Positions 8,746 through 15,370 of a DNA stretch of 15,644 nt are shown piece after piece. Numbering within the stretch: position 1 is the first letter of the stretch; each line of letters opens with the position of its first letter. This DNA is from Flavobacteriaceae bacterium (GTDB taxonomy: Bacteria > Bacteroidota > Bacteroidia > Flavobacteriales > Flavobacteriaceae): assembly GCA_019090365.1 (NCBI GenBank), contig JAHRWC010000297.1:1-15644 (forward strand), given 5' to 3'. The notes under the pieces were generated by a model. That model was not told where the DNA came from. It made no database searches and saw only the letters and a program-made list of their open reading frames with translations. The position numbers were made by a program, and so were the translations under genes.

Positions 8746-8903
8746 ATAATGATTCAATAATTAATATTAATCGTATAATTATTTATTTTAATCAAACAAT
8801 AACTTTACGTAATAGCGCATAACTAACTGAAATAAAATTAGTTAAATATTTATTATGAAAATATTAACATGCGCCTTGTAAAATACACAACTTATACTAG
8901 TCA

Positions 8904-8925
8904 TTTGTTTACATCTGTATACAAA
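8904..8925. promoter_or_regulatory. Operator-like dyad B
   Basis: The left arm TTTGTTTAC and right arm GTATACAAA flank the 4-bp spacer ATCT. The arms pair at all but one position. The spacer length and arm sequence match the perfect dyad C, 35 bp downstream centre to centre. Confidence 0.55.
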
Positions 8926-8935
8926 AATCTATTTA

Positions 8936-8963
8936 ATCGTTGTTTACAAAAGTAAACAACGAT
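8936..8963. promoter_or_regulatory. Perfect operator-like dyad C (12-bp arms, 4-bp spacer)
   Basis: ATCGTTGTTTAC and GTAAACAACGAT are exact inverted copies around AAAA. It is the strongest dyad in this intergenic region. It sits just upstream of the peptidase -7 box, where a repressor or activator of the XRE class could act. It is not a terminator because no T-tract follows. Confidence 0.65.
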
Positions 8964-8964
8964 A

Positions 8965-8981
8965 TGTTTACCTTTGTAACA
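8965..8981 (+). promoter_or_regulatory. Operator-like dyad D with the -7 box of the M14 peptidase gene
   Basis: TGTTTAC-CTTT-GTAACA repeats the dyad C pattern with an imperfect right arm. It contains TACCTTTG (8969-8976), an exact TAnnTTTG element 18 nt before the peptidase ATG at 8995. No -33 element at the usual spacing is obvious. Confidence 0.5.
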
Positions 8982-8994
8982 CAACAAATAGAAT

Positions 8995-10077
8995 ATGAAT
9001 ATAGAAGCTTGGTATAAGGATAATTTTGAAGCACATTTAGAGGGAAGATATATTACTCTAAATCATATAAAACCATTACTTGAAAAATACCAGAATTTAT
9101 TTTCAATTTCTTCTGCAGGGACATCTGAAAAAGGAAATGATATTCCAAAGATAACTTTGGGAAATGGCTCTAATAAAATATTAGCTTGGTCTCAAATGCA
9201 TGGAAATGAATCAACTTGTACCAAAGCAATTTTCGATTTCCTTAAATTTATTTCAAATAAAGAGCTTTTTAAAGATGAAATAAGCCACTTTCTTGAAAAT
9301 AACACCTTAGTGGTTATTCCTATATTAAATCCTGATGGAGCAGACGTTTATACGCGTGAAAATGCTAATATGATTGATTTAAACAGAGATGCGATTAATT
9401 TGACACAAAAGGAAAGTATTGTTTTAAGAACTGTTTTTGATGAGTTAAAGCCTAATCTATGTTTAAACTTACATGATCAACGAACTATTTATGGATTAGA
9501 AAATGGATTGCCAGCTACTATTTCATTTTTGTCTCCTGCTGCAGATAAAGAGAGGTCAGTAAATATATCTAGAATTGTCGCTATGAAGCAAATAGTGAAA
9601 ATGAATACAATGCTGCAAGAGATTATCCCAGGTCAAGTAGGTCGATATGATGATACTTTTAATGAAAACTGTGTGGGTGATACGTTTCAAATGCTTGGTG
9701 TGCCTACTATTTTATTTGAAGCGGGTCATTATAAAACCGATTACAAAAGAGAAACAACTCGAGAATTTATATTTTATTCATTTTTATCTCTATTTGATAT
9801 TTTACCAAAAAAGAACAATCGATTAGATTATGAGGATTATTTCCAGATCCCTAAAAACAATACCAATTACAGAGATTTAATTCTACGTGGAGTTAAGGAT
9901 GAAAATTCAAGTGGCTTTACTACAGTGGTTATGCAATATGAAGAGCGTTTAATCGATGGTAAAATTGATTTTGCACCAATAATAGAGCAGGTGGATGATG
10001 TAAGTAAAATTAAAGCTCATTATGAACCAGACCCTTATGCAAGTCAGTTCTTGCTGAATTCGCAAAAAAAGATGTAG
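8995..10077 (+). CDS. M14-family zinc metallocarboxypeptidase, predicted cytoplasmic
   Basis: This 360-residue protein has the full M14 active-site set. The zinc ligands are H69 and E72 (HGNES) and H160 (LNLHDQR). The substrate-binding pair is N130-R131 (DLNRD). The catalytic glutamate is E242 (LFEAGH). M14 enzymes remove C-terminal residues or cleave amide bonds in peptides, cell-wall fragments or amino-acid conjugates. Unlike classical secreted carboxypeptidases it has no signal peptide: it starts MNIEAWYKDN. An intracellular role in peptide turnover is inferred. The catalytic domain covers about residues 20-270. The last 90 residues are unassigned. The gene stands alone on the plus strand, divergent from the XRE gene, with operator-like dyads over its promoter. 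The natural substrate is unknown. Confidence 0.88.
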   Translation: MNIEAWYKDNFEAHLEGRYITLNHIKPLLEKYQNLFSISSAGTSEKGNDIPKITLGNGSNKILAWSQMHGNESTCTKAIFDFLKFISNKELFKDEISHFLENNTLVVIPILNPDGADVYTRENANMIDLNRDAINLTQKESIVLRTVFDELKPNLCLNLHDQRTIYGLENGLPATISFLSPAADKERSVNISRIVAMKQIVKMNTMLQEIIPGQVGRYDDTFNENCVGDTFQMLGVPTILFEAGHYKTDYKRETTREFIFYSFLSLFDILPKKNNRLDYEDYFQIPKNNTNYRDLILRGVKDENSSGFTTVVMQYEERLIDGKIDFAPIIEQVDDVSKIKAHYEPDPYASQFLLNSQKKM

Positions 10078-10158
10078 ATTAACGATACTCTAAGTAATAT
10101 TATTATAAAAAATCATATATTATTGAAAAATTAATAACATTTATGTTTTATAATTAAG

Positions 10159-10176
10159 AATTACTTAGTAATTTTG
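10159..10176 (+). promoter_or_regulatory. Lrp gene promoter: dyad overlapping the -7 box
   Basis: TAATTTTG (10169-10176) is an exact TAnnTTTG element ending 18 nt before the chosen ATG. It overlaps the perfect dyad AATTAC-TTA-GTAATT (10159-10173). A related half-site, CTAAGTAAT, lies at 10090-10098, inverted relative to ATTACTTAG at 10160-10168. Autorepression by the Lrp-type product is a natural hypothesis. Confidence 0.5.
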
Positions 10177-10194
10177 CATTATAATAAACACATG

Positions 10195-10674
10195 ATGGCA
10201 AAATTTAAATTAGACGACACGGATCATAAGATTCTGGACATGCTTATTGACAATACCAGAATTCCATTTACAGACATAGCAAAAAAATTAAAGATATCTG
10301 CAGGAACGGTACATGTAAGAGTACGTAAAATGGAAGAAGCTAACCTAATAGTAGGTTCTTCACTTACAATTGATTATAAAAAATTAGGATATTCATTTAT
10401 CGCTTATGTTGGTATATTTTTAAATAAAACTTCTCAAACACATTTTGTGTTAGAGCGTATTAGTGAAATTCCTTTTGTAACAGTAGCTCATGTTACAACA
10501 GGTAAGTTTAACTTATTCTGTAAGATTAGAGCTAAAGATACTAGTCAAGCTAAAAGTATTATTTATCAAATAGATGATATAGATGGTGTTACAAGAACAG
10601 AAACTATGATTTCCTTAGAGGAAAGTATTAATGATAAGAAACGACTAATGCATTCAATATTTAAAGAAATTTAA
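10195..10674 (+). CDS. Lrp/AsnC-family transcriptional regulator
   Basis: This is a feast/famine regulator of about 159 residues. The N-terminal winged helix-turn-helix covers roughly residues 3-63 (LDDTDHKILDMLIDNTR, then TDIAKKLKISAGTVHVRVRKME). A C-terminal RAM domain for effector binding and oligomerisation follows (about 66-145). It includes YVGIFLNKTSQTHFV and the glycine-containing turn VAHVTTGKFNLFCKI. Such proteins usually form octamers that wrap DNA and respond to amino acids. I chose ATG 10195 (MAKFKL). ATG 10192 is the other possibility. A TTG at 10174 also opens the frame but lies inside the -7 box, so it cannot be the start. A strong terminator follows, so the gene appears monocistronic. 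Its targets cannot be read from the sequence. Confidence 0.9.
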   Translation: MAKFKLDDTDHKILDMLIDNTRIPFTDIAKKLKISAGTVHVRVRKMEEANLIVGSSLTIDYKKLGYSFIAYVGIFLNKTSQTHFVLERISEIPFVTVAHVTTGKFNLFCKIRAKDTSQAKSIIYQIDDIDGVTRTETMISLEESINDKKRLMHSIFKEI

Positions 10675-10691
10675 AAATATTATATTTTTAT

Positions 10692-10725
10692 AAAAGCCCT
10701 TTAGATTATCTAAAGGGCTTTTTTT
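10692..10725 (+). terminator. Intrinsic terminator after the Lrp-type regulator gene
   Basis: A perfect 14-bp stem (AAAAGCCCTTTAGA / TCTAAAGGGCTTTT) with a TTA loop runs straight into a T-tract. It lies 17 nt after the stop at 10674 and 20 nt before the DinB-family start. The A-rich upstream side means it could also work on the minus strand, but no minus-strand gene would need it. Confidence 0.92.
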
Positions 10726-10745
10726 ATCTTTAATAAAATTAAATT

Positions 10746-11261
10746 ATGACAACAGATCAATTAACTACTAAAGAGTTTAACCCATATTATAAAGTGTATA
10801 TAGATAAAGTGGGAGAGAAGCCACTTTTAAAAGCATTGGAGGACGGTAGAGATAAAACTATACAGTTTTTTGAAACAATCCCTGAACCTAAATTAGAATA
10901 TGCGTATGCTGAAGGTAAGTGGACTCCTAAAGAATTATTGCTTCACTTAATTGATGCAGATCGTGTTTTTTCTATTCGAGCATTATTTTTCGCACGATCT
11001 GAAAATGCAAATCTTTCCGGGTTTGATGAAAATGTTTTTGCTGAAAATTCAAATGCGAATTCAAGATCAATTAATAATTTAATTGAAGAATACAAATTAG
11101 TTAGAAACGCTACAATTGCTTTATTTGAAAGTCTTTCAGAAGATAGTTTAAAGAAGACAGGAAAAGCTAGTGGGAGTTTATTGTCAGCTCGTGCAGCGGG
11201 GTTTATTATCTGTGGTCATGAAATTCATCATGTAGAAGTAATCCAAGAAAGGTATTTGTAA
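10746..11261 (+). CDS. DinB/YfiT-like four-helix metal-binding protein
   Basis: This 171-residue protein belongs to the DinB superfamily, four-helix bundles that bind a divalent metal through three histidines. The candidate triad is H67 (ELLLHLID, preceded by the family's GKWTPKE) and H158 plus H162 (CGHEIHHVEVI). The family contains thiol transferases using bacillithiol, mycothiol or glutathione, and many members without a known reaction. The substrate here is not predictable. It has no signal peptide or membrane segment. It is isolated from the regulator upstream by a terminator. Its stop codon abuts, with no gap, the stop codon of convergent aroB. No exact TAnnTTTG box is seen in the short upstream gap (TATCTTTA at 10725-10732 is one base off). 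Confidence 0.85.
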   Translation: MTTDQLTTKEFNPYYKVYIDKVGEKPLLKALEDGRDKTIQFFETIPEPKLEYAYAEGKWTPKELLLHLIDADRVFSIRALFFARSENANLSGFDENVFAENSNANSRSINNLIEEYKLVRNATIALFESLSEDSLKKTGKASGSLLSARAAGFIICGHEIHHVEVIQERYL

Positions 11262-12332
11262 TTATATTTTTTTATAGAATTCGAAGGCTTCAAAAATTAA
11301 GTCATTCGGAACTTCTTGATTGATTTCACAGTTTCCTATTGAAGAAAGTAAAACGAATAAAACTTTACCATTGCTATTTTTCTTATCGTATTTCAATAAT
11401 TCAATAATTGAAGATATTTCTTCTGAAGAAAAATCAACTTTTGTATAAAACCTAGTAAGTGTTTCTGAAATATCTGAAAGTTCTTTTTCTGAAAGCGATA
11501 CTAATTTAAACGAAATATATGTAGCTAATATCATTCCGATAGCTACTGCCTCACCATGTAATAGGTCTTTTTTGTCTTTATTGTCAAGACAATAAGATTC
11601 TATTGCATGCCCTAATGTATGTCCGAAGTTTAATGTTTTTCTAATACTTTTTTCAAATGGATCTTTTAAAACAATTTCATTCTTAATTTTAATTGAATCC
11701 CAAACTAAATCTTCGGTTGATTTTATATTATTTACATCAAATAATTTTATTTCATTCCAGTATGAACTTGAATGAATTAATCCATGCTTAAGCATTTCAG
11801 CATAACCAGAAGTAATTTGTTCTTTAAGTAAGGTTTTTAAAAAGACAGTGTCCACAAGAACCATTTCTGGGTTGTTAATTACTCCAACCTGGTTTTTTAG
11901 TACACCAAGATCAACACCATTTTTACCTCCAACTGAAGCATCAACCATGGCTAGTAGTGTAGTAGGGATATTTATAAACTTTATTCCTCTTTTAAAGGTA
12001 GAAGCAACAAAACCACCCAAGTCTGTGATAACTCCTCCACCAAGATTTAATATTATGCTATTTCGATCAGCTCCTTTTTCACTTAATTGGTTCCAAAGTA
12101 AAACACAAGTATCAATATTTTTATAAATCTCACCTGCTTCAATTTCTAAAATTTCCAGTGTAAAATCTTGGCTAATTTTTGATCTTAATATTGGTAAACA
12201 AAATTGTTTTGTGTTTTCATCAATTATCACAAAAACTTTGGAAAGATTGATGCTTGCTAGCTTTTCATTAAATGCACCCCAAGCCTTACTATTGCAATAA
12301 ATAGAGCCAATATTTTTTTGTTCAGAATTCAT
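11262..12332 (-). CDS. aroB: 3-dehydroquinate synthase
   Basis: This enzyme catalyses the second step of the shikimate pathway, converting DAHP to 3-dehydroquinate with NAD+ and a divalent metal in the cytoplasm; 356 residues. The NAD-binding motif is GGGVITDLGG (98-107). The substrate-binding run is PTTLLAMVDASVGGKNG (123-139). Metal ligands are expected at E179 (GYAEMLKHG), H238 (NFGHTLGHAIE) and H259 (LHGEAVAIGM). Within the HTLGH motif H242 is the conserved second histidine. Length and motif order are normal for the family. The ATG at 12332 begins MNSEQKNIGS. It is transcribed away from the proline dehydrogenase gene, and no other aromatic-pathway gene is nearby. Confidence 0.95.
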   Translation of the reverse strand: MNSEQKNIGSIYCNSKAWGAFNEKLASINLSKVFVIIDENTKQFCLPILRSKISQDFTLEILEIEAGEIYKNIDTCVLLWNQLSEKGADRNSIILNLGGGVITDLGGFVASTFKRGIKFINIPTTLLAMVDASVGGKNGVDLGVLKNQVGVINNPEMVLVDTVFLKTLLKEQITSGYAEMLKHGLIHSSSYWNEIKLFDVNNIKSTEDLVWDSIKIKNEIVLKDPFEKSIRKTLNFGHTLGHAIESYCLDNKDKKDLLHGEAVAIGMILATYISFKLVSLSEKELSDISETLTRFYTKVDFSSEEISSIIELLKYDKKNSNGKVLFVLLSSIGNCEINQEVPNDLIFEAFEFYKKI

Positions 12333-12366
12333 AAATAATAAGCTTCAAATGATTTTAAATAGATGC

Positions 12367-12374
12367 CAAATCTA
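12367..12374 (-). promoter_or_regulatory. Putative aroB -7 promoter element
   Basis: On the minus strand this reads TAGATTTG, an exact TAnnTTTG match about 34 nt before the aroB ATG. It lies only 2 bp from the divergent proline dehydrogenase -7 box. No -33 TTG is evident at the usual distance. Confidence 0.5.
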
Positions 12375-12376
12375 AC

Positions 12377-12384
12377 TATATTTG
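12377..12384 (+). promoter_or_regulatory. Putative proline dehydrogenase -7 promoter element
   Basis: TATATTTG is an exact TAnnTTTG match ending 18 nt before the ATG at 12403. Together with the aroB box it forms the near-palindrome CAAATCTA-AC-TATATTTG. Confidence 0.5.
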
Positions 12385-12402
12385 TTATATAAATCATTAA
12401 TT

Positions 12403-13575
12403 ATGGTATCAAAATCTCTTTTCGACAACACAGAAGCTGCTTTTAAATTAAAAAGCGATTCTGAACTTGAACGCGCTTATTTTTTATTTAAAATGATCGC
12501 AAACGAGCCATTAGTGAAAATTGGTACAGCAGTTACCAAATTTGCTTTAAACGTTCATTTACCTGTAGAAGGGTTAATACGTTCGACAGTATTCGATCAT
12601 TTTTGTGGAGGAGTAAACGAAGATGATTGTATTCCAATAGTTGATAAAATGCATCAAGAAGGAGTTTTTTCAGTATTAGATTATTCAGTAGAAGGAAAAG
12701 AAGAAGAAGCTCAATTTGATAAGACTATGAACAAAGTGTTAGAGTTAACTGAATTTGCTAAAACAAAAGAAGCAATGCCGTTTTCTGTTTTTAAACCAAC
12801 AGGATTGGGACGTTTCGAAATTTGGCAAAAAGTTACAGAGAATCAGACTCTAAATGAATCAGAAAAAGCTGAATGGGATCGTATTGTCGAAAGATTTGAT
12901 AAGGTATGTAAAGCTGCTTATGAAGCAAACATTACATTGCTTATAGATTCAGAAGAAACATGGATGCAAAAAGCTGCAGATGATCTTTGTGAAGAGATGA
13001 TGGAGAAGTATAATAAAGAGAGAGCGGTAGTATGTAACACTTTGCAATGTTATCGTTGGGATCGTTTAGATTACCTTAAAGAATCTCATGCAAGAGCAAA
13101 GGCAAAAGGATATAAAATTGGTTATAAAATAGTTCGTGGAGCTTATTTAGAAAAAGAAAATGAGCGAGCTGAAGAAATGAATTATCCAACTCCAATGTGT
13201 GATAGTAAACAAACTACAGATGATAATTTTGATGCAGTAATGCTATATATCTTTGATCATTTAGATGATATTCTTTTATTTCTAGGGACTCATAATGAAG
13301 AGAGTAGTTATAAGGCTATGGAGATTATGGAGAATAGAAATATACCCAAAAATCATAAAGATGTTTGGTATGGTCAGCTTTATGGTATGAGTGATCACAT
13401 AAGCTATAATCTAGGAGAAGAAGGTTACAATGTTGCAAAATACATTCCTTTTGGCCCTGTAAAAGATGTGATGCCTTATTTAATCCGTCGAGCTGAAGAA
13501 AATACTTCAGTTGCTGGACAAACTAGTAGAGAGCTTTCTTTATTGAAAAAAGAAAAGAAGCGTAGAAAGGTTTAA
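12403..13575 (+). CDS. Proline dehydrogenase (monofunctional, FAD-dependent)
   Basis: This enzyme oxidises L-proline to pyrroline-5-carboxylate, passing electrons through FAD to the quinone pool. It is the first step of proline catabolism. The beta/alpha-barrel motifs are present: DYSVEG (93-98), FKPTG (130-134), LQCYRWDR (214-221), VRGAYLEKEN (244-253), GTHNEES (295-301), YGQLYGMSD (323-331) and the substrate-carboxylate motif YLIRRAEEN (359-367). The 390-residue length is that of a stand-alone enzyme, not the bifunctional PutA. No P5C dehydrogenase lies in the window. The chosen ATG gives MVSKSLFDN; an in-frame TTG at 12382 lies inside the -7 box and is rejected. The C-terminus is lysine/arginine-rich (KKEKKRRKV). 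Its stop overlaps that of the convergent small membrane protein gene by 4 bp. Confidence 0.94.
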   Translation: MVSKSLFDNTEAAFKLKSDSELERAYFLFKMIANEPLVKIGTAVTKFALNVHLPVEGLIRSTVFDHFCGGVNEDDCIPIVDKMHQEGVFSVLDYSVEGKEEEAQFDKTMNKVLELTEFAKTKEAMPFSVFKPTGLGRFEIWQKVTENQTLNESEKAEWDRIVERFDKVCKAAYEANITLLIDSEETWMQKAADDLCEEMMEKYNKERAVVCNTLQCYRWDRLDYLKESHARAKAKGYKIGYKIVRGAYLEKENERAEEMNYPTPMCDSKQTTDDNFDAVMLYIFDHLDDILLFLGTHNEESSYKAMEIMENRNIPKNHKDVWYGQLYGMSDHISYNLGEEGYNVAKYIPFGPVKDVMPYLIRRAEENTSVAGQTSRELSLLKKEKKRRKV

Positions 13576-13949
13576 TCGATATAGGTTTCAGCATTTAAAA
13601 CAGTTGCTTTCTTATTGCAATTTTCAACAGAAATTTTCAGGTTTTTTTCTGAAACAGAACCTTCTATTACATAAACTTTGCAAGAATCTAGATCTGTATT
13701 ACTTTCAGAAAACAATACATTTCCATTTTCTAATAATCTTGAAACAGCAGAAGTGTCTAGTTGTTGTTGCTCTAAATACTGAAGTGTACTTTCAGAAAAA
13801 ACACGTTCCTTAATGCGAATGTTTTTTAATGTTCTCGAATTAGGACCGTAATCACATGATGTTTTTTTTCCGCCTAAAAAGAAAAATAAAAGAAGAAGCC
13901 CTATAATAAAGCCTCCTGAATAGAAGCCTAAACGTTTAATAAATTTCAA
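13572..13949 (-). CDS. Small membrane-anchored conserved protein (possibly DUF4258)
   Basis: This 125-residue protein has a basic N-terminus (MKFIKRLG), one transmembrane helix at about 9-27 and a polar C-terminal domain (about 35-125), probably periplasmic. The C-terminal part (SRLLENGNVLFSESN, then CKVYVIEGSV and LKISVENCNKKATVLNAETYI) has the strand pattern I associate with DUF4258, a family of unknown function. That assignment is tentative. Three cysteines are conserved-looking: C32, one in DSCKVY and one in VENC. The start is a TTG at 13949, 3 nt after the upstream gene's TAG. That TAG is in frame, and no ATG occurs before the membrane segment, so TTG seems obligatory. It is cotranscribed with the alanine dehydrogenase-like gene. 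Confidence 0.72.
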   Translation of the reverse strand: MKFIKRLGFYSGGFIIGLLLLFFFLGGKKTSCDYGPNSRTLKNIRIKERVFSESTLQYLEQQQLDTSAVSRLLENGNVLFSESNTDLDSCKVYVIEGSVSEKNLKISVENCNKKATVLNAETYID

Positions 13950-13952
13950 TGT

Positions 13953-15152
13953 CTAAAAAATTAGTAGATTAATATCACTATATGGCATATCAAACCAATT
14001 TGCGACAGCTTTATTGGTTAGAATTCCGCGGTAAAAATACAAACCATTTTTTAAACCACTATCAAAACGAATCGCATTTTCTACACCACCACATTCAGCT
14101 ATATCTAATAAATAAGGAGTGAAAATATTACTTATAGATATTGAAGCAGTTTTAGGGTACCTAGCAGGGATATTTGGCACCCCATAATGAACAACACCAT
14201 GTTTAATTTGTGTTGGATTTTTATGACTTGTCATTTCTGTTGTTTCAAAACAACCGCCCATATCAACGCTCACATCAATGATAACAGCTCCATTTTTCAT
14301 GTTTTCTACCATGCCTTCAGTTACTAAGATAGGAGAGCGGTTAGACCCTCTAACGGCTCCAATAGCTACATCACATCTTCGTAAAGCCTTCATTAAGTAC
14401 TTTGGTTGAATTGTTGAAGTGAAAAAAGTAGTTCCTAAGTTGGCTTGTATCTTACGAAGTCTGGTTAGTGAATTGTCAAATACTTTTACATTTGCTCCAA
14501 GACCTAATGCAGATCTCGTAGCAAATTCACCAACGGTACCAGCTCCAATTACCACAACTTCAGCTGGAGGAACTCCACTAATGTTTCCAAATAGCAATCC
14601 ATTTCCTTTCTCAGCGTTTACCATTAACTCTGCTGCAATTAAAACAGATGCAGTTCCAGCAATCTCGCTTAAAGCTTTTACGGCTGGGTAGCTATTACTT
14701 TCGTCTTTTATAAACTCGAATGCAAGTGCTGTGATTTTCTTTTTAGCTAATGCTTCAAAATAAGATTTTTGTCTAGTTTTAAGTTGCAATGCAGAAATTA
14801 ATACTGTTTTTGGTTTTATGAGATTAATTTCTTCGAGGGTAGGAGGTTCTACTTTTAATAAAATAGGGCATTCAAAAACTTTTTTAGTGTCATTTGTTAA
14901 TTCAGCTCCGGCCTCACTATATGCAGTATCGGTAAAGCCAGCTTCTAAACCAGCACCTTCTTCTACTAATACTTTGTGACCATTAGCAACTATAGCATTG
15001 ACAGCATCTGGAGTTAGGCAAATACGTTTTTCTTGAAAGTACGTTTCTTTTGGAATGCCAATGTACAAAGCACCTTTTTTTCTAGCTATTTCTAAAGTTT
15101 CTTCTTGTGGTAATAACTGTGCTCTTGTAAAAGGAGATGTTGGTTTCGTCAT
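13953..15152 (-). CDS. Alanine dehydrogenase-like NAD(P)-dependent oxidoreductase (AlaDH/PntA family)
   Basis: This 399-residue protein belongs to the family shared by alanine dehydrogenase and transhydrogenase subunit alpha. Family marks are GIPKE (32-36), R43 in EKRICLTPDAV, GAGLEAGFTD (67-75), K100 in ILLKVEPPT, the Rossmann motif GAGTVGEFATRSALGLGA (203-220), and DVSVDMGGCFET (293-304) with D297 at the catalytic aspartate position. Alanine dehydrogenase deaminates L-alanine to pyruvate and ammonia with NAD+. The residue aligned with the catalytic histidine of known alanine dehydrogenases (LHL motif) is glutamine here (Q123, LQL), as in transhydrogenase alpha. There is also an N-terminal extension of about 28 residues. 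The annotation 'alanine dehydrogenase' is customary but the reaction is not certain. A near-match to the -7 element (TATCTTTT, minus strand 15158-15165) lies just upstream. Confidence 0.85.
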   Translation of the reverse strand: MTKPTSPFTRAQLLPQEETLEIARKKGALYIGIPKETYFQEKRICLTPDAVNAIVANGHKVLVEEGAGLEAGFTDTAYSEAGAELTNDTKKVFECPILLKVEPPTLEEINLIKPKTVLISALQLKTRQKSYFEALAKKKITALAFEFIKDESNSYPAVKALSEIAGTASVLIAAELMVNAEKGNGLLFGNISGVPPAEVVVIGAGTVGEFATRSALGLGANVKVFDNSLTRLRKIQANLGTTFFTSTIQPKYLMKALRRCDVAIGAVRGSNRSPILVTEGMVENMKNGAVIIDVSVDMGGCFETTEMTSHKNPTQIKHGVVHYGVPNIPARYPKTASISISNIFTPYLLDIAECGGVENAIRFDSGLKNGLYFYRGILTNKAVANWFDMPYSDINLLIF

Positions 15153-15215
15153 TGGTTAAAAGATATATGACCAATTTACGGAAATATTTTAAAAATTCAT
15201 TTTAAAGAAAATAAA

Positions 15216-15278
15216 AACCAGCTTAAATATTTCCTTAATAACTCCCCAGTTAGTAAATAGGCAAATAATAAGCTGGTT
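15216..15278. repeat. 10-bp inverted repeat enclosing a smaller hairpin
   Basis: AACCAGCTTA (15216-15225) and TAAGCTGGTT (15269-15278) pair perfectly across 43 nt. Inside lies TAACT-CCCC-AGTTA, a 5-bp stem with a CCCC loop. No T-tract follows, so a simple terminator is unlikely. Confidence 0.5.
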
Positions 15279-15360
15279 GCATACTAATCATTAAATAAAA
15301 CTTTAATATGACAATTTAACAGTATAAATGTACTATGATGAAGTAGACATATACAAATAA

Positions 15361-15368
15361 TATGTTTG
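15361..15368 (+). promoter_or_regulatory. Putative -7 promoter element upstream of the last gene
   Basis: TATGTTTG is an exact TAnnTTTG match located 2 bp before the paired dyads. If it serves the gene starting at 15520, the leader would be about 145 nt. No TTG -33 element is visible at the usual distance. Confidence 0.45.
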
Positions 15369-15370
15369 AC

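Larger units (their letters stand above)
8703..8994. promoter_or_regulatory. Divergent control region between XRE regulator and M14 peptidase genes
   Basis: This 292-nt AT-rich region has no credible coding sequence. It contains a -7 box at each end (minus strand 8734-8741, plus strand 8969-8976) and four dyads of the form TTTAC-N4-GTAA. Between about 8815 and 8874 a nested set of inverted repeats could fold into a three-stem structure. Confidence 0.7.

Noticed and set aside
11848..12126. 92-codon open frame opposite aroB
   Set aside because: It is proline/threonine-rich, has no recognisable domain, and lies wholly within a conserved gene on the other strand. The same applies to 14419-14691 opposite the alanine dehydrogenase-like gene and to 4468-4735 opposite parC.
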